Below are positions 10,461 through 22,484 of a DNA stretch of 64,000 bases, in pieces. The notes under the pieces were generated by a model, which searched no databases, was not told the origin of the DNA, and saw only the letters and a program-made list of their open reading frames with translations. The DNA lies in the NCBI RefSeq assembly GCF_030272615.1, contig NC_081413.1, positions 724,188,649 to 724,252,648 on the forward strand, written 5' to 3'. Origin of the DNA: Cryptomeria japonica. Lineage: Eukaryota > Streptophyta > Pinopsida > Cupressales > Cupressaceae. The position numbers and the translations under genes are program-made. Position 1 is the first letter of the stretch. The number at the start of each line of letters is the position of its first letter.

Positions 10461-11624
10461 TGGTTGATTAATTCTTGTAATATGCCCACTACCAAATTTC
10501 TCCTATTTGCATCAATCCAATCTATTTCGATTCTAACCTAATTTTCAAATTTGTGTCAATATTGGTCCAAGACCAAAAGCCAAATAAACATGGGTTGTGA
10601 ATGAATTTGTATATTAGTCCTCCTTGACTAGAAATGATAACCTTGGTGACCACATACAACTCCAACAACTACAAAAAAATTGAAAATATTCATTGTGATG
10701 AATATTGTGTCAGTTTCTATTATTTAAAAATATATTTGACAAAGCAACCTATCGCCTCCTAAGAGATACGAGTATGGATTTGCTCTCAGATTTGGATAAG
10801 CAATCCCAGTGACTTGACTACACCTAGACAGAGGATTTGAAATGATGATATGCAAGCTAGATGAGATTGATTGTGCTAGACTGATACAAGAGGCTAATTA
10901 AGCTAATGATATACATGATTAAGCTATGATGATGATGCAATTAAGCTAGAAAAGAGATTGATTAAGCTACATGATTCAACAGTTATGCTAGAAAATGATC
11001 AAATTAAGCTAATGCAATTGCCTATAACAATAATGCTCAAATGATATGCCTATAGTAACCATGCCAAAATTGATAATCAGATGGGATCCTTTGTGCTCCA
11101 AAATGGGGGATAATTATAGGATTTCCAAGGCTAGGGGTGAGGTGGCAGGAATCAACGGTCAAGATTGAGTCTGAAGATATCAAGGGTGAAATTGGAGGAG
11201 GTTGGAGAAGAGGTTGGAGAAAGGGACACTTGTCATCTCTATGGTGACAAGTGTCAAGGAGCCTTGCTCATAAGAAGGCAAGTGTTCATGGGAGGAGACA
11301 CATGGCCAAAGTGCCATGTGTCTCAAGGGAAGAATATCCATACCATAAGAGGTTAGGATAAGGAGGTTAGGATGTACAAGATAGGATAGGGTTAGGAAAA
11401 CCCAAGGTTAGATGGAATGGGTAGGTTAGGTGGTTAGAATTTAGGAGGCATGTGGGTAATTTGAATTTAAAAATTCAAATAATAGGAAAGACTAATTAAT
11501 TTTCAACAACTCATAAATTGATTTGTTTTAATTAATTAGGGGATTAGAAGAATTGATTTAAATGGGGGGAGTGTAAGGAAGTTAAGTAGCAGAAACAACT
11601 TCCTACACTAACCTTGAGAGGAGG
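10461..11624. other. Non-coding stretch with ATTAAGCTA-type interspersed repeats
   Basis: No gene supported. Between about 10890 and 11010 the word ATTAAGCTA (or TTAAGCTA) recurs about six times at irregular spacing of roughly 20 bp among GATGAT-rich sequence. A GG-rich tract at 11350-11460 has repeated GGTTAGG-like words. This could be LTR or untranslated sequence of the Gypsy 1 element to the right, but no matching partner was found. Confidence 0.4.
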
Positions 11625-12465
11625 GTAATGCAAAACTTTTTCAGATCGTTACAATAGTTACAGAAAATACAAATAGATATAATAGCAATCATACCACAAC
11701 ACAGTGATTTACGTGGGGAAAACCCTTTCGGGAGAAAAACCCCACCCTCCAAAAGCAGCTCAATATTTTATTCAGCAATCAAAAACAGATTACAACATAC
11801 TTGCAGAGCAAGCTCTTCGCAGGAGTACCACTAATCAGAGATTCAGAGGCAACTCAATAGCCATAAGACTCTTTCACACAACCTCTATCTCACACACCTC
11901 ATAAATAGGAGATACAATACAAGAAACCGTCAAACGGTATTACAAAACCATGGGCTAAAACCACCCAATAAGGTGTAGCCGACCTTATCTCCCTTCTAGA
12001 CGCCCTATGACATGTTAAAGCACACATCAACATGTGTCGCTCCCCTTTACAACTCATTTATGTATCCGATACAAATTATTTTTCCTATTTCAGGAGTACA
12101 AACTTCCGGAGGCCATAACTTGAGAACCGGGTGTCCGATTGACGAACCGTTTGAAGCACCGGAAAGCTCGCAAAGTGCTCTATCACCTCGTAACCGCTTC
12201 GTTGGTTACGACCACTTTTCAGGGCGTTTCAGAGCCTCTAAAGTCCCCAAAATTAAGTTTAAATATTTTATTGCACCCCTCCAAGACGAAAACATTAATA
12301 TCTTCAAAACTAGCTGTGACCTTGCGACGCAACTTTACCGGAATGCTTATCTAACCAACCAGAAGCTTTAGGGAGAGTTTCGCACCATTTCGTGCTCAAA
12401 TGAAAACTTACTATAAATAGTAACCTCGCATAAATGCAAGGTTGAGACACCATTTTTCCCAACAG
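11625..12465 (-). mobile_element. Solo LTR, minus orientation
   Basis: On the minus strand it begins TGTTGGGAAAAATGG (plus end near 12464) and ends TTTTGCA (plus start near 11629), the TG...CA form of an LTR. It contains ACGTGGGGAAAACCC near 11711-11725, a word common near the end of plant Copia LTRs. GGAGG flanks both sides (11620-11624 and 12466-12470), which may be the target duplication if the ends are shifted slightly. No internal element domains lie next to it, so it is a solo LTR left by recombination. Confidence 0.62.
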
Positions 12466-14016
12466 GGAGGATTAATTAATTTGAATTAATTAATCAAAGG
12501 GGACTATTGAAATGAACCTATTAAATAAATCCTTAGATTTATTAATAAGTAGATGAAAGGGAGAATTTAATCAAATTGCCTAATTCAATTAAATTAGGAA
12601 GGGGGATTAATTGAATAATTTATTATTTAATTAATTATCTTCAGACCATTTTTAGGTGTATATATTTTTCCCCTCTTTGAAGCGAGGTGTGATGACGCGT
12701 TGATTCAAATAATAATCTCGTTTTGATGATGATATTGGTTCGATAGGATGCCCTAGACATTGATTGATAAATTACAGTACGATGATGCCCCCTTGAGAGA
12801 TCAATTGAGATAATTGATTTTTGGAGTGTATGAATTTTTTGCAAAATTGATATCCCAATTAGAAATGATTCGATTTCTGCAACTGTGGTTGATGAAAATA
12901 TGAGTTCTACGATCACGGTGATGTGATTTCTGATGATTGATATAGCTTGATGAGATTGATAAGATCAAGATTTAGTTTGGTTTCAGGAATGATACCTCCT
13001 GTATAAGACAAAGATGATCAAAGTGTCTAGTTTCAGGAATGATATATCCTATATAAGACTTGATCAAAACGTCTGGTTCCAGGAAAGATGCATCATGTAT
13101 AAGACATGATAGAATCAATTTAGATGTGATTGATGAATAGAATTGATAAGGTTGATTGAGTAAAGAACTGATAGTTTGTTGATATCAAGTTACAGGAGGA
13201 TTCAGATATGCTGATGTTGGTTCGGTTGAGGGGGTAACATAAGATTTGCGTTGGGTCCACAATATCTGAAAAGAGATGAGTCATCATTCTAATTGTGTAC
13301 ACGCTTATGATGATAACTTGATGATTCCTATGATAGAGTTTAACCTTGGATAAAATGAGCTTGTGGGATCCCATGCAAGAATGAAATGAAAGCTAAATGC
13401 AAATGAAATGCAAAGCAACAACCGGACCAATCACTGGGTTGTTGTGTTTTGTCATCATTTAGCTTTTTAAAATGTGGGAAGTGATTGCAAACATGGATGG
13501 TATAATTAAACCATGATGACCTGAGCACTACTTTCCTGGATTTTGATATTGCAAGTTAGCACAAGCATCGAAGTATAATTGAACCAAGATGACCTAAGTG
13601 TTGCTTGCATAAAACAGGCAGTATTAACCATTTCAATATGCAAATTGGAAATGTCTTTGATGATACTCTAATGATCATGTCCTTAGACAAATTTGCACAT
13701 ATTAATAATTAATTTACAGACAATAAACAAGAAAAATATCATGTTCCTTCCTTGTTCCTTTGGTCAGAGACATCCTGGAGTCACTCAGAAATCATGATAG
13801 CAAAAATCAAGATAGAAAAGTTGAACAATCATGTTAAAATCATTATCCAAAAGATATCATCCATTGAAAGGTGTGTGATGTGCTTAGACTAACATGTGAT
13901 AGTTTGATGGTTGACAATTTGATCTTGTGTTCAACGTTGGATGTGTCTCAGTTTTCGCTTGATAAGAGTTGCCTGACTATTGTTCTCCCTATTTTATTAA
14001 GCTCAAAATGATCAAA
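12466..14016 (-). repeat. Probable 3' LTR and untranslated sequence of Gypsy 1
   Basis: On the minus strand a purine tract (GTTGGGGGCAAATT, plus 14018-14031) follows the integrase region and is followed by TGATCATTTTGAGC, a plausible LTR start. Within it, three imperfect units of about 50 bp (TTTCAGGAATGATACCTCC, TTTCAGGAATGATATATCC and TTCCAGGAAAGATGCATC, each followed by TATAAGAC) lie at 12975-13110. Related words (AGAATGATATATCCTATG) occur on the other side of the element at 21895, which supports homologous LTRs but weakly. The right-hand LTR appears truncated. Confidence 0.4.
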
Positions 14017-14408
14017 AAATTTGCCCCCAACTACGTGTAGGATTTTTCTCCAAGCCTAGAAACAAATTCATTATGATATACCCAATGATCCAAACCATGG
14101 TGAGAAATCATCCGGGATGCCTGTGTATGTACAAAGGCTTTATGATGGATATGAACAACGCTGATGGAAAGGAATGCAAGCGGAAGGATGCATGAATCAA
14201 TAGATGGAAGAGCTAGCTGACAGATAGCGCATGTTTGCCAGGTTTTCACCATCTGTTTTTATTGCACTTTTTCTCATATTTGATTTTTTGTTTGGAATTT
14301 ATTTATTTATTTATTTATTTTTGCTTTTTAACTATTTTTGGATTTTTCTGCTTTTTCATTATTTTTGGATTTTTTTTCTTTTTCACTTTTTTTGGATTTT
14401 TTGTTTTT

Positions 14409-15735
14409 TCAGACATAAAACTTCTTTAGATGCATGTTATTCATGGGTTCCTCGAGCTGATCCCTGTCCGATGTTGATAGTTGATATGCTCTTGACCCAA
14501 ATACTGTTGTGACCACAAACGGAACTAACCAGTTTGGTTCAAACTTCCCTTTCTTTTCTCGATCTACCTGGTTGCATGGAATTTCTTTGAGTACTAGTTC
14601 CCCAACTTGAAATATTCTCAGTTTGACCTTGTGATTGTAACTGTGAAACATTCTTTGTTGATATACCTTTAAATGATCAAAGACATTTTGTCTTCATTCA
14701 TGGATTAATTCTAACTCCTGCAATCTAGATACTCGTTGTTTTTCATCTGGGATAAGACCTTTTAATGATACTCGTAGAGAAGGTATCTCTACTTCTATTG
14801 GTAATATTACTTCTTATCCATAAACAAGAGAGAAAGGTGTGGCACCTATTGGTGTGCGGATACTAGTACAGTAGGCCCATAGAGCAAGGTTTAATTGAAT
14901 ATGTCAATCTCTTCTAGCATCATTCACGATCTTTTTGAGGATTTTCATAATGGTTTTGTTTGATGCCTATGCTTGCCCATTCCCTTGTGGATAGTAGGGT
15001 GTGGAAAATCTGTGTTGGATCTTGAATTTCTCACATAGTTCTTGGACATCTTGATTCTTGAATGGTTGCCCATTATCAGTGATAATGGTCATGGGTATTC
15101 CATAGCGACAAATGATGTAGTTCAAGATAAATGCAACAATTTATTTTCCTGTGATATTGATGAGAGGTACTACCTCAATCCATTTTGTGAAATATTTTGT
15201 AGCTACAAGGATGAATTTGTGACCATTGGATGAAGAAGGATTTATCTTTCCTACTAGATCAAGACCCCATTGGCAGAAAGGCCAAGATGTTGCCAAAGCA
15301 TGAAGTTCTTGTGTTGGTGCATGAATCAAAATTCCATGGATCTGACATTGTTTGCACGTTTTAGCTATCTGAAAAGAATCTCATTCAATAGTTGGCCAAT
15401 AATAGCCCAAGCATATGAGTTTTTTCCAAAAGGGTAAGACCACTTGAATGAGTACCAAAAATGTCGTTATGGACTTCATATAAGGCCTTCTCATATTCTT
15501 CTTGTTCGAGACATCCTAAAAGAGTACTATCCAGACCTAGTTTAAAAAGTGTATCTGCTACGAGAGTATAATGGTAGGATTGGAGAATAAAGTTTCTCTT
15601 TTGATTTTTTGATAAGTCAGGAGGGAGGATATTATCTTTCAGGTATGTGTAAGTTTGGCCATAGCGGGAGGAATCATGCCCAACAAGGTGATAGATAGTT
15701 TGGGAATCAGGACAATTATGAATGGGATAAAACAA
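14409..15735 (-). pseudogene. Gypsy 1 integrase
   Basis: The enzyme joins element DNA to the host. The zinc-binding N-terminal part is in the frame from 15735 to 15385, with KALYEVHNDIFGTHSSG carrying its His pair. The catalytic core begins at WPFCQWGLDLVGKI near 15275 (first Asp). It continues across a frameshift through TIITDNG (second Asp, near 15085) and the TPYYPQGNGQA block near 14990, where the third acidic residue is expected. The C-terminal part is the frame 14651-14409 (KFEPNWLVPFVV, NNMHLKKFYV). Several stops and frame changes are visible, so the gene is dead. Confidence 0.8.
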
Positions 15736-15879
15736 CTCTTACACCAGGAATTCATAATGCTCTTGATTTTCCTGTGTCTGAAGGAGAGAAGCAAGTGTTG
15801 CCATGGCATCTATTGCTTTGTTGTCATTCCTTGGAATCTGTTGAAAAGTTATTTCTACAAATTATTTCTTGATATCATC

Positions 15880-16330
15880 AACCATCTTTTTATAAGGAAT
15901 TAAATTTTCATCCTTTGTTTGATAATCGTCATTGATTTGATTGATGATGAGCTGAGAGTCTCCAAAGACTAGATGTTGTGTAATGTTCCATTCTATAGCC
16001 ATTTTGATACCTGTAACCAAATCTTCATATTTTGTTGTATTGTTGGTGCATGAAAAGCTTAATTTGTATGCTTTTGGAAATTTATGACCTTATGGTGTGA
16101 TGAATAGAATGCCTGCTCCTGATCCATGTTGTGTATATGAACCATCAAAGTATAATTGCCTTATTTTTATGGTGACTATTAGGATATCAGTATTGGGAAA
16201 CTCAATCTGTAAAGGACGATCATCTTGAAGTGGTGCCTCTACTACTTGGTCTGCAATGACTTACCCTTTGATAGCTTTTCTAGTCTACATACTCAATATC
16301 AAACTCACTTAGAATCATGATCCATTTTGC
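15880..16330 (-). pseudogene. Gypsy 1 second (archaeal-type) RNase H domain
   Basis: Downstream of the normal RNase H the minus strand encodes QLYFDGSYTQHGSGAGI (about 16163-16105), a Thr-Lys-Tyr-Glu block (about 16040) and HLVFGDSQLIINQI (about 15980-15940). These carry the acidic residues of an RNase H fold. Duplicate RNase H domains of this kind are established for the plant Tat lineage of Gypsy elements, where the extra domain is thought to supply or replace RNA-strand cleavage. In-frame stops are present. Confidence 0.75.
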
Positions 16331-16333
16331 TAG

Positions 16334-17451
16334 TCATCCTGTTAATGTTGCCTTGCTGAGAAAATACTTCAATGGATCGATTTTAGCTATCAACTTGATG
16401 GAGTGAGATAGTAGATAGTGTCTTAATTTTTGAGAAGCAAAAACTACCGCCAAGCATGCTTTTTCTGTTGGTGAATAGTTGATCTTGTATCCTACTAATG
16501 TTTTGCTGATGTAGTATATGGCTTGTTCTTTTCCTTCATTGTCATGTTGTGCAAGTAGAACTCCTAATGATACTTCGATGGTTGATATAGAGAGTAACAA
16601 TAGCTTTCCTAGAATTGGTGACATTAGGAAAGGTGGTTGCATAAGATAGGCCTTGATCTTGTTGAACGCGTCCTCACATTGATGGTCCCACTTGAAATGA
16701 ACATTTTTATATAATAGATGAGTAAATGGTTGACATTTATCTGCTAGTTGAGAAAGAAATCTTCTAATTGACTGTAGTCTTCCTTGAAGTGATCTTAGTT
16801 TACTGATATTTTGGGGAGATGCCATTTCCATGATTGCTTTGACCTTAGCTGGATCTACTTCGATACCTCTAGCTGAAACAATGTATCTCAATAGCTTGCC
16901 TAAAGTGACACCAAAGGCACATTTCTTGGGATTGAGTCATAGCTTATACTATTCTAACCTGTCAAATATCTTTTCTGGTATTCCTATATGGTCTTCTTTG
17001 TTGTATGATTTGGCCAATATGTCATCCACATAATCTTCCATAAATGTATGCATCATGTCATGGCTCGCTAATATGTAGCACCTGCATTCTTTAGTCCAAA
17101 AGGCATGACGTTCCAGCAGAAAGTACCCCATGGGCATGTGAAAGTTATCTTTTCTTGATCTTTGGGTGCTATTTTAATTTGATTGTATCCAGAGAAACCA
17201 TCCATTAGACAAAACATGGAGTGTTCAGCAATTAAATCTACAATGATGTCAATGTTAGGCAAAGGAAAGTCATCCTTTGGACATGCATTATTAAGATCTC
17301 TAAAGTCTGTGCATATTCTGATACTTTTATCTGGTTTGGAAATAGGAACGATGTTGGATACCCATTGAGGATATGCTACAGGTCTGATGAATCCGACATC
17401 CAATAATTTCTTTAGTTCTGCTTTGACTAGAAGAGCAATATGAGGATGCAT
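16334..17451 (-). pseudogene. Gypsy 1 reverse transcriptase and first RNase H
   Basis: The frame 17451-17068 carries the fingers and palm (RICTDFRDLNNACPKDDFPL, the CLMDGFSGYNQI block with the first catalytic Asp, and VMPFGLKNAGATY). After a frameshift, 17137-16949 carries YVDD (plus 17021-17032). The frame 16891-16334 holds the thumb (RYIVSARGIEVDPAKVKAI) and a degenerate RNase H (SLGVLLAQHDNEGKE, INYSPTEKACLAVVF). Reverse transcription of the element RNA was its role. Frameshifts between the three pieces make it non-functional. Confidence 0.88.
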
Positions 17452-17469
17452 TTCCTTAATTTATATTTA

Positions 17470-19830
17470 ACTGGTTTGGCTCCTGGACTGGCATTTAAGT
17501 GATGCATAATAAGCTCTGGATCCAATCCTGGCATGTCTGCATATGACCAGGTGAAATTAATTTGTCGTTGTTTGAAGAATTCCATATATTGTTGCATTTA
17601 TTGCTCCGACAAAGAAGTTGTTGGATGGAGAATTTTTGGTTGCTCTGTTGTCCCAATGTTAACTGCCTCTGTTGGTTCAATCAAAATGGATGACCTTTCT
17701 TGATAATGTGCAGGTAAAGTGTCAAATATCCCACCTTCTAGTGCCTCGAGGAGGTTTTCACCGTTAGATGTGTCCTTTCTTTTTACTTTTTCCTGATGTA
17801 ATGTTGCCAAGAAATGGTTTTCAGCATTAGACTTGATATTTTTTTCTTTATTTTCACTTTTGCGATTAGGAGATTTGGCACCCACTTAACTGGAAGATGC
17901 GTTGTTGAAATTCCTGGTGAAATTTGGTGTGGGTTTGATTGCATTAAGATATACAGATATGGCATGGTCATTAGGAAAGGTATCAATGGTAGTATGTCTT
18001 TCATTTTCCCAATCAATAAGTTCAGGGTGGATTAGAGGTAGCGAGTGATCAGGTTGAGATGTTTCGAGGGTATCAAGGGTCAGGATAGATATGTCAAATT
18101 TGTTGATATGTATGTCAATGTCTAGAATGGTACTCTCATCAAAATAACCTTGCACAAGGAGCTCCTGATCATCCTCGATTAAGTCCAAGTCAACCGAATG
18201 TGATTCTAATTCAAGTGAGCTATTTCCTAACATTTGCCCTGCATACATGTGAGCTACATCGACTCCTACATCTTCTTCAAAGAAATTTTCTTCAGCTAAT
18301 TCCTCAGAGTAATAGGAATCCCATTCCCATTCATTAGAATCTATCTCACTTGCAGCTTGCAATCTATAGATTTGTTCATATAGTGTTTGATTTGTTTCTT
18401 CTTCTTTTCTTGCTATATCTTTTCTTCATTCATATTCAACCTCTTCTAGACTAAGATTGAGTTATGTCAACCTTGCTATGAGTTCTCCTTGAGTAGTACT
18501 AGGCTCACTCTTGTTTTGATTGAGAATTAATGCTTCTTGGTAGGTGCTTTTAGTTTGTTTTTCCTATTGATTTGAAGCTTTCTTCTTTTTCCATTTCATG
18601 TTTTCTTGTACTTGTTGCTTGGCTAATGCTTCTTCCCTTTCGATTGCAAGTTGTTATTGTCTATTTTCATCATCCTCTTATTGTTGGTTAGACGATGTGT
18701 CTTCTGGTAGAGTAACTTGTCCATACCCTAAGCCTGATGAGTATGAGGTTGGATAGGTTTTGAGATACCTTCTTTTCTTTTTCCTATAGGACCTATTCCA
18801 GTGTATCCCATTTTTCTAAGAATGTTAAATCCTTTTCCATACTTTTTTGTGGGTATGCGGACATTGTTGAACTTTTGTTAGACTTCTTCATCCTTGTATA
18901 GCCACTGTAGTACATCTTTGTCTTATGTTTCCTCTGATAAGGTCCCAACACTAAGAAACGCTTCATCAAATATTGGAAGATGTTTCACAACTGGTTGTTG
19001 TTTAGAGTTTGATGGTTTTCCATAGGACTTAGGAGAGAGTGGTAATTGTGATATTGAATATTCTCCATTCCCTTGATCTCTTAGCTACATTTGTTTTTCC
19101 ATATTTGACAAAGTTGAGGCAAATTATTTTTCTTTGGATTGAGTGTTCGAAGATGATGCCTCCCTATTATGAGGAACAATGACTTCTTGAACTAGTTTGA
19201 GATTACTACAGTACTGAAATGGATTTGAATCTGTTGAGATCGTGATTTCCAACCCATTGCAGGGAAACTTTAGGCAATGATGATATGTTGATGGAACAAC
19301 TTGTATATCATGTATTCAGGGTCTTCCCAAGAGTATGTTGTATGATAAGTCCAAGTCTATAACTTGGCATGCTGTGTCTTTCTATAAAGGTCTCACTCTG
19401 ATGGGTAACATCACAATTCCTTTAGAGGAATGCTCTTCTTCATCATAGGCTTTGATGGTGATCTTTTTCTGGGGATCAACTGCATCTTTTGAATAACCTA
19501 GCGCACGGACAAGACTCAAAGAGAAAATGTTTAAGCCAACTCCTCCATCTATTAGGACACGTTTAACTCACGTCTTATGAATGATGAGTTTGATATGCAA
19601 GGGAGCAATATGGGGATGTTGCAAGGACATGTCATCTTCTTCAGTAGATGATAAGTAGTGAGGGGTTGTGAGGTGTCCCACCATGGTTTGGAATTGATCT
19701 ATATCAAGATCTTTGGACACTGTTGTATCTACTAATACTCTTTCAAGAATTTCTTTGTGTGCAGGTGAAAGCTTTAAAAGTTCTAAGATGGATATTTGTG
19801 CGGGCATTTTTTGCAATTGCTCCACTAGAT
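17470..19830 (-). pseudogene. Gypsy 1 gag-pol linker with G-patch and aspartic protease
   Basis: From 5' to 3': the end of gag (19825-19568), then a protease block VLIDGGVGLNIFSLS (about 19556-19495) with the Asp-Gly-Gly active site usual for this plant lineage. A G-patch-like block GFNILRKMGYTGIGP (about 18840-18790) follows, then an acidic linker (18362-17886, many Glu and Asp residues). G-patch segments next to protease are known in some retroelements and bind RNA. Many stops interrupt the region, so exact boundaries are uncertain. Confidence 0.65.
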
Positions 19831-19849
19831 TATATTGTTTTGCAGTGGA

Positions 19850-21618
19850 TTACATGTTAGTGGTAGGACCTGGAAAAACAAATTTATCTTTGGTTCTTGT
19901 GATAGCATGAGCAGGTTCTTGATTTTGCTTTTCTTTAACTAAAATCACATTTACCACATTATCATGTGTATGAGCGTAGTTTACCTTTGCTTTACCCTTG
20001 CCATTATTTGTTGTTGATGATTCACCCTTCTCATAGTTTGGAAATGGAGTTTTAAAAGTTGTATGATATTCATTTGTCGTGTATCCATCCATAGTTATTA
20101 CTCCATTATCAATCAAATCTTGGATGACATGTTTCAACCATTGACAATTATATGTGTGATGTCCCTTGTTTTGATGGAAATTGCAATAATGGTTATCATT
20201 CCACCAAGTGGGTTTTACTTGAGGTTCATAGTTCCTTCCTTTTGGAAAAGTAATCAATTTGTTTGTGACAAGTGTCTTTAGTGTTGACCCAAGTGGTTCA
20301 CCAATGTTTGTAAATTTCCTTCGAAAGAAATTGTTGAAAGTTGATTTTTTATGATTGTTGATTTGTTCAGTTGTTGCTGAGTGAGTGGATAAATTGAAAA
20401 CTGGTTGTTTTGGTTTTACATTGTTGTTATCCACTATTCCATCGTTGATGACATTTCAATTTCTATTCCAAAATTTAGGATTATCATTATTATTGATGCT
20501 AACATTGTTGTTAGGAGGATTAACGCCTTCTTTGTATAGCTTCAACTCACCCTTCTTTACCATATCTTCTTCCATTCTGATACCATTATCGATCATCTTT
20601 TCAAAATTTTGATGGCATTGCATTTTTAGATGATAACTCATTTGTCCATTTAGGTTGTCAATGAATATGTCTATCTTCTCATATTCTGGCACCATTTGAG
20701 GATATCGTGAAGCTAATTGTCTCCATCTCTGTAGAAATGTCATGAAAGGTTCTCCACTCTTTTGTTTAGTGTTACATAAATCAAGCATTGTTACCTCATG
20801 TTGGATGTTATAAGAGTATTGTGAAACAAACTTATCCACCAATTCTGTGAATGATCTAATTCTAGGTGGAAGTTTTGAGAACCATTCCATAGCTAACCAC
20901 TTAAGCTTTTTGGAAATGATCTCATCAGATAGGTATCCTCATGTGAAAACTCCATACTCAGTGTGTAAAATTCTCGTATATGATCTTGGGGATCAGTGCT
21001 TCCATTATATTTATCGTATCGAGGAGTTTCACAACCTGTAGGAAATGGTATCATGTTTAGAATTTTTTCGAATGGGTAAAGACAAATTTCTTGAAGCAAG
21101 TATCTTCTAACAGTTCCTCTCTGCATATCTTGAATTTGTGTTTTCAGCGTTTGTATTTGTTGTGTAAGAGTTGCGACAGGATTATCAACATGATTTGTCC
21201 TTGTATGAGTGTGTGTTCTAGTATGATCTTGATCTCTTCTTATGTCATCTTGAACCCTTCTTGTGTCTTCATTAGATTTAACATGGTTGAGAATTTCTTC
21301 GTCATCCTTTTTGGGAATGGAAGTTTCCTCATTAGTTCTTGTGTTATCAGGAATTGATGTGTCATTAATTTTGAGACCAAAAATATCCTCATGTCATTCG
21401 TTATTAGGGGAAGAGTCACTTCTCTTTTGTGGTAACTTGCTCACCTCAAAATCTTGGGGGAGTGTAGCACTAAATTTAGTTAACATTAGGAAGTATTTTT
21501 ATTTTTCTCCCTCCAATATTTTTGCCATAAATTTATCGAATTTAGGATCTTGTTTGATTTCTCGGAGATGTTGTTCTATTATTTCCCCTTCTTCTTGTAT
21601 TTCATTTTTCGGTTCCAT
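19850..21618 (-). pseudogene. Gypsy 1 gag
   Basis: The capsid-type protein starts at the ATG at 21618 (MEPKNEIQEEG). It has a coiled-coil-like N-terminal part and a capsid core with MIPFPTGCETPRYDKYNG (frame 21126-20893) and MEWFSKLPPRIRSF...FMTFLQRWRQLA (frame 20890-20456). It ends in a Cys/His block CNFHQNKGHHTYNC (frame 20434-19850), the short Cys-His finger of Tat-type elements. At least two frameshifts separate the pieces, plus a stop near 21500. Confidence 0.8.
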
Positions 21619-21690
21619 GGTTCTATAATCTTCAGTTGTTTCCAATGTTTCCATTTCCATTTCTGCGATCTTATGTCTCTACACTCTAGT

Positions 21691-22484
21691 TAAAACGAGC
21701 ATACACGTGTGTTAGATATTGTGCTAGGATTCGATTGTCCAAAAGTTGTTTTGATAAGTGATCAACTGTCAATGTAAATGTGATAGAGTGATATGACACA
21801 AAAAGATTATTCAAGTGTTTAAAAGTTTGCAAGTTTTTTGATCTTCGATTTTGGAGTGCAATGATGATGATTTTGATAAAAATCAAGTCCAATAAGAATG
21901 ATATATCCTATGATGTGGGACAAGGTTATCCTGACCAAACGTTGTAGTTTCATGATAGAGGATGATAGATCCTGATGAGAAACTATGTTTTGAGTGATCA
22001 GTTTATCAAAGAGGGTGATAATGTACATTGATATGTTTAGATCTTGAACGTGTTGAAGGTGAATACTTGAAAATCTTGAGGTGTCTATTTCTAGAATGTG
22101 ATTTGACAGATGATAACTTGACCAAGCGAACCAAGGAGACCATATAAGCATAAAATGATAAATATCAGGTGTTTATGCTCATTGTAAATTGACCAAGCAA
22201 ATATGACAGAACTAAAAAATACATGTAAGAAGACACCTCTGGACAGACAGAGACATAAATTTGTACAACACCTTATAGAACCCTGAACGACAATTTAAAC
22301 AGGCTCATACGACAAACCAAAAATCTCGCATGACAAAAGACATAAACTCGTACGAGATTTCTCACAGAACCATACGACAAAAGATGACACAAAATTCTCT
22401 GCTAAGCTGACTCATACGACAATTCTCACTGGACCAGACGATAAAAGATGACATAAAATTCTCTACTAAGAACTAATAAATGAA
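21691..22484 (-). repeat. Gypsy 1 5' leader or truncated LTR, with internal short repeats
   Basis: Upstream of gag, with words resembling the 12975-13110 repeats (GAATGATATATCCTATG at about 21896, GATGATAGATCCTGATGAG at about 21961). At 22290-22475 CATACGACAA recurs, and CGACAAAAGATGACACAAAA occurs at about 22376 with a near copy at about 22438. No primer binding site was found. Immediately to the right the ancient Copia repeat begins, so Gypsy 1 probably inserted next to it or was truncated there. Confidence 0.4.

Larger units (their letters stand above)
14017..21690 (-). mobile_element. Gypsy 1: Tat-like Ty3/Gypsy element, degenerate
   Basis: Minus-strand order gag - protease - reverse transcriptase - RNase H - second RNase H - integrase is the Ty3/Gypsy order. 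The extra RNase H and the absence of a chromodomain point to the Tat (Tat/Ogre-type) lineage. The coding region is split by frameshifts and stops throughout. No primer binding site was recognised upstream of gag. A T-rich ATTT repeat (about 14298-14325) and TTTTTGGATT repeats lie near the integrase end. Confidence 0.85.

Noticed and set aside
11165-11356. 63-codon plus-strand frame
   Set aside because: Isolated, no motif, in repetitive G-rich sequence.
14231-14512. Short Phe/Leu-rich frame resembling a transmembrane protein
   Set aside because: Produced by a T-rich simple repeat (ATTT and TTTTTGGATT units) at the end of Gypsy 1.
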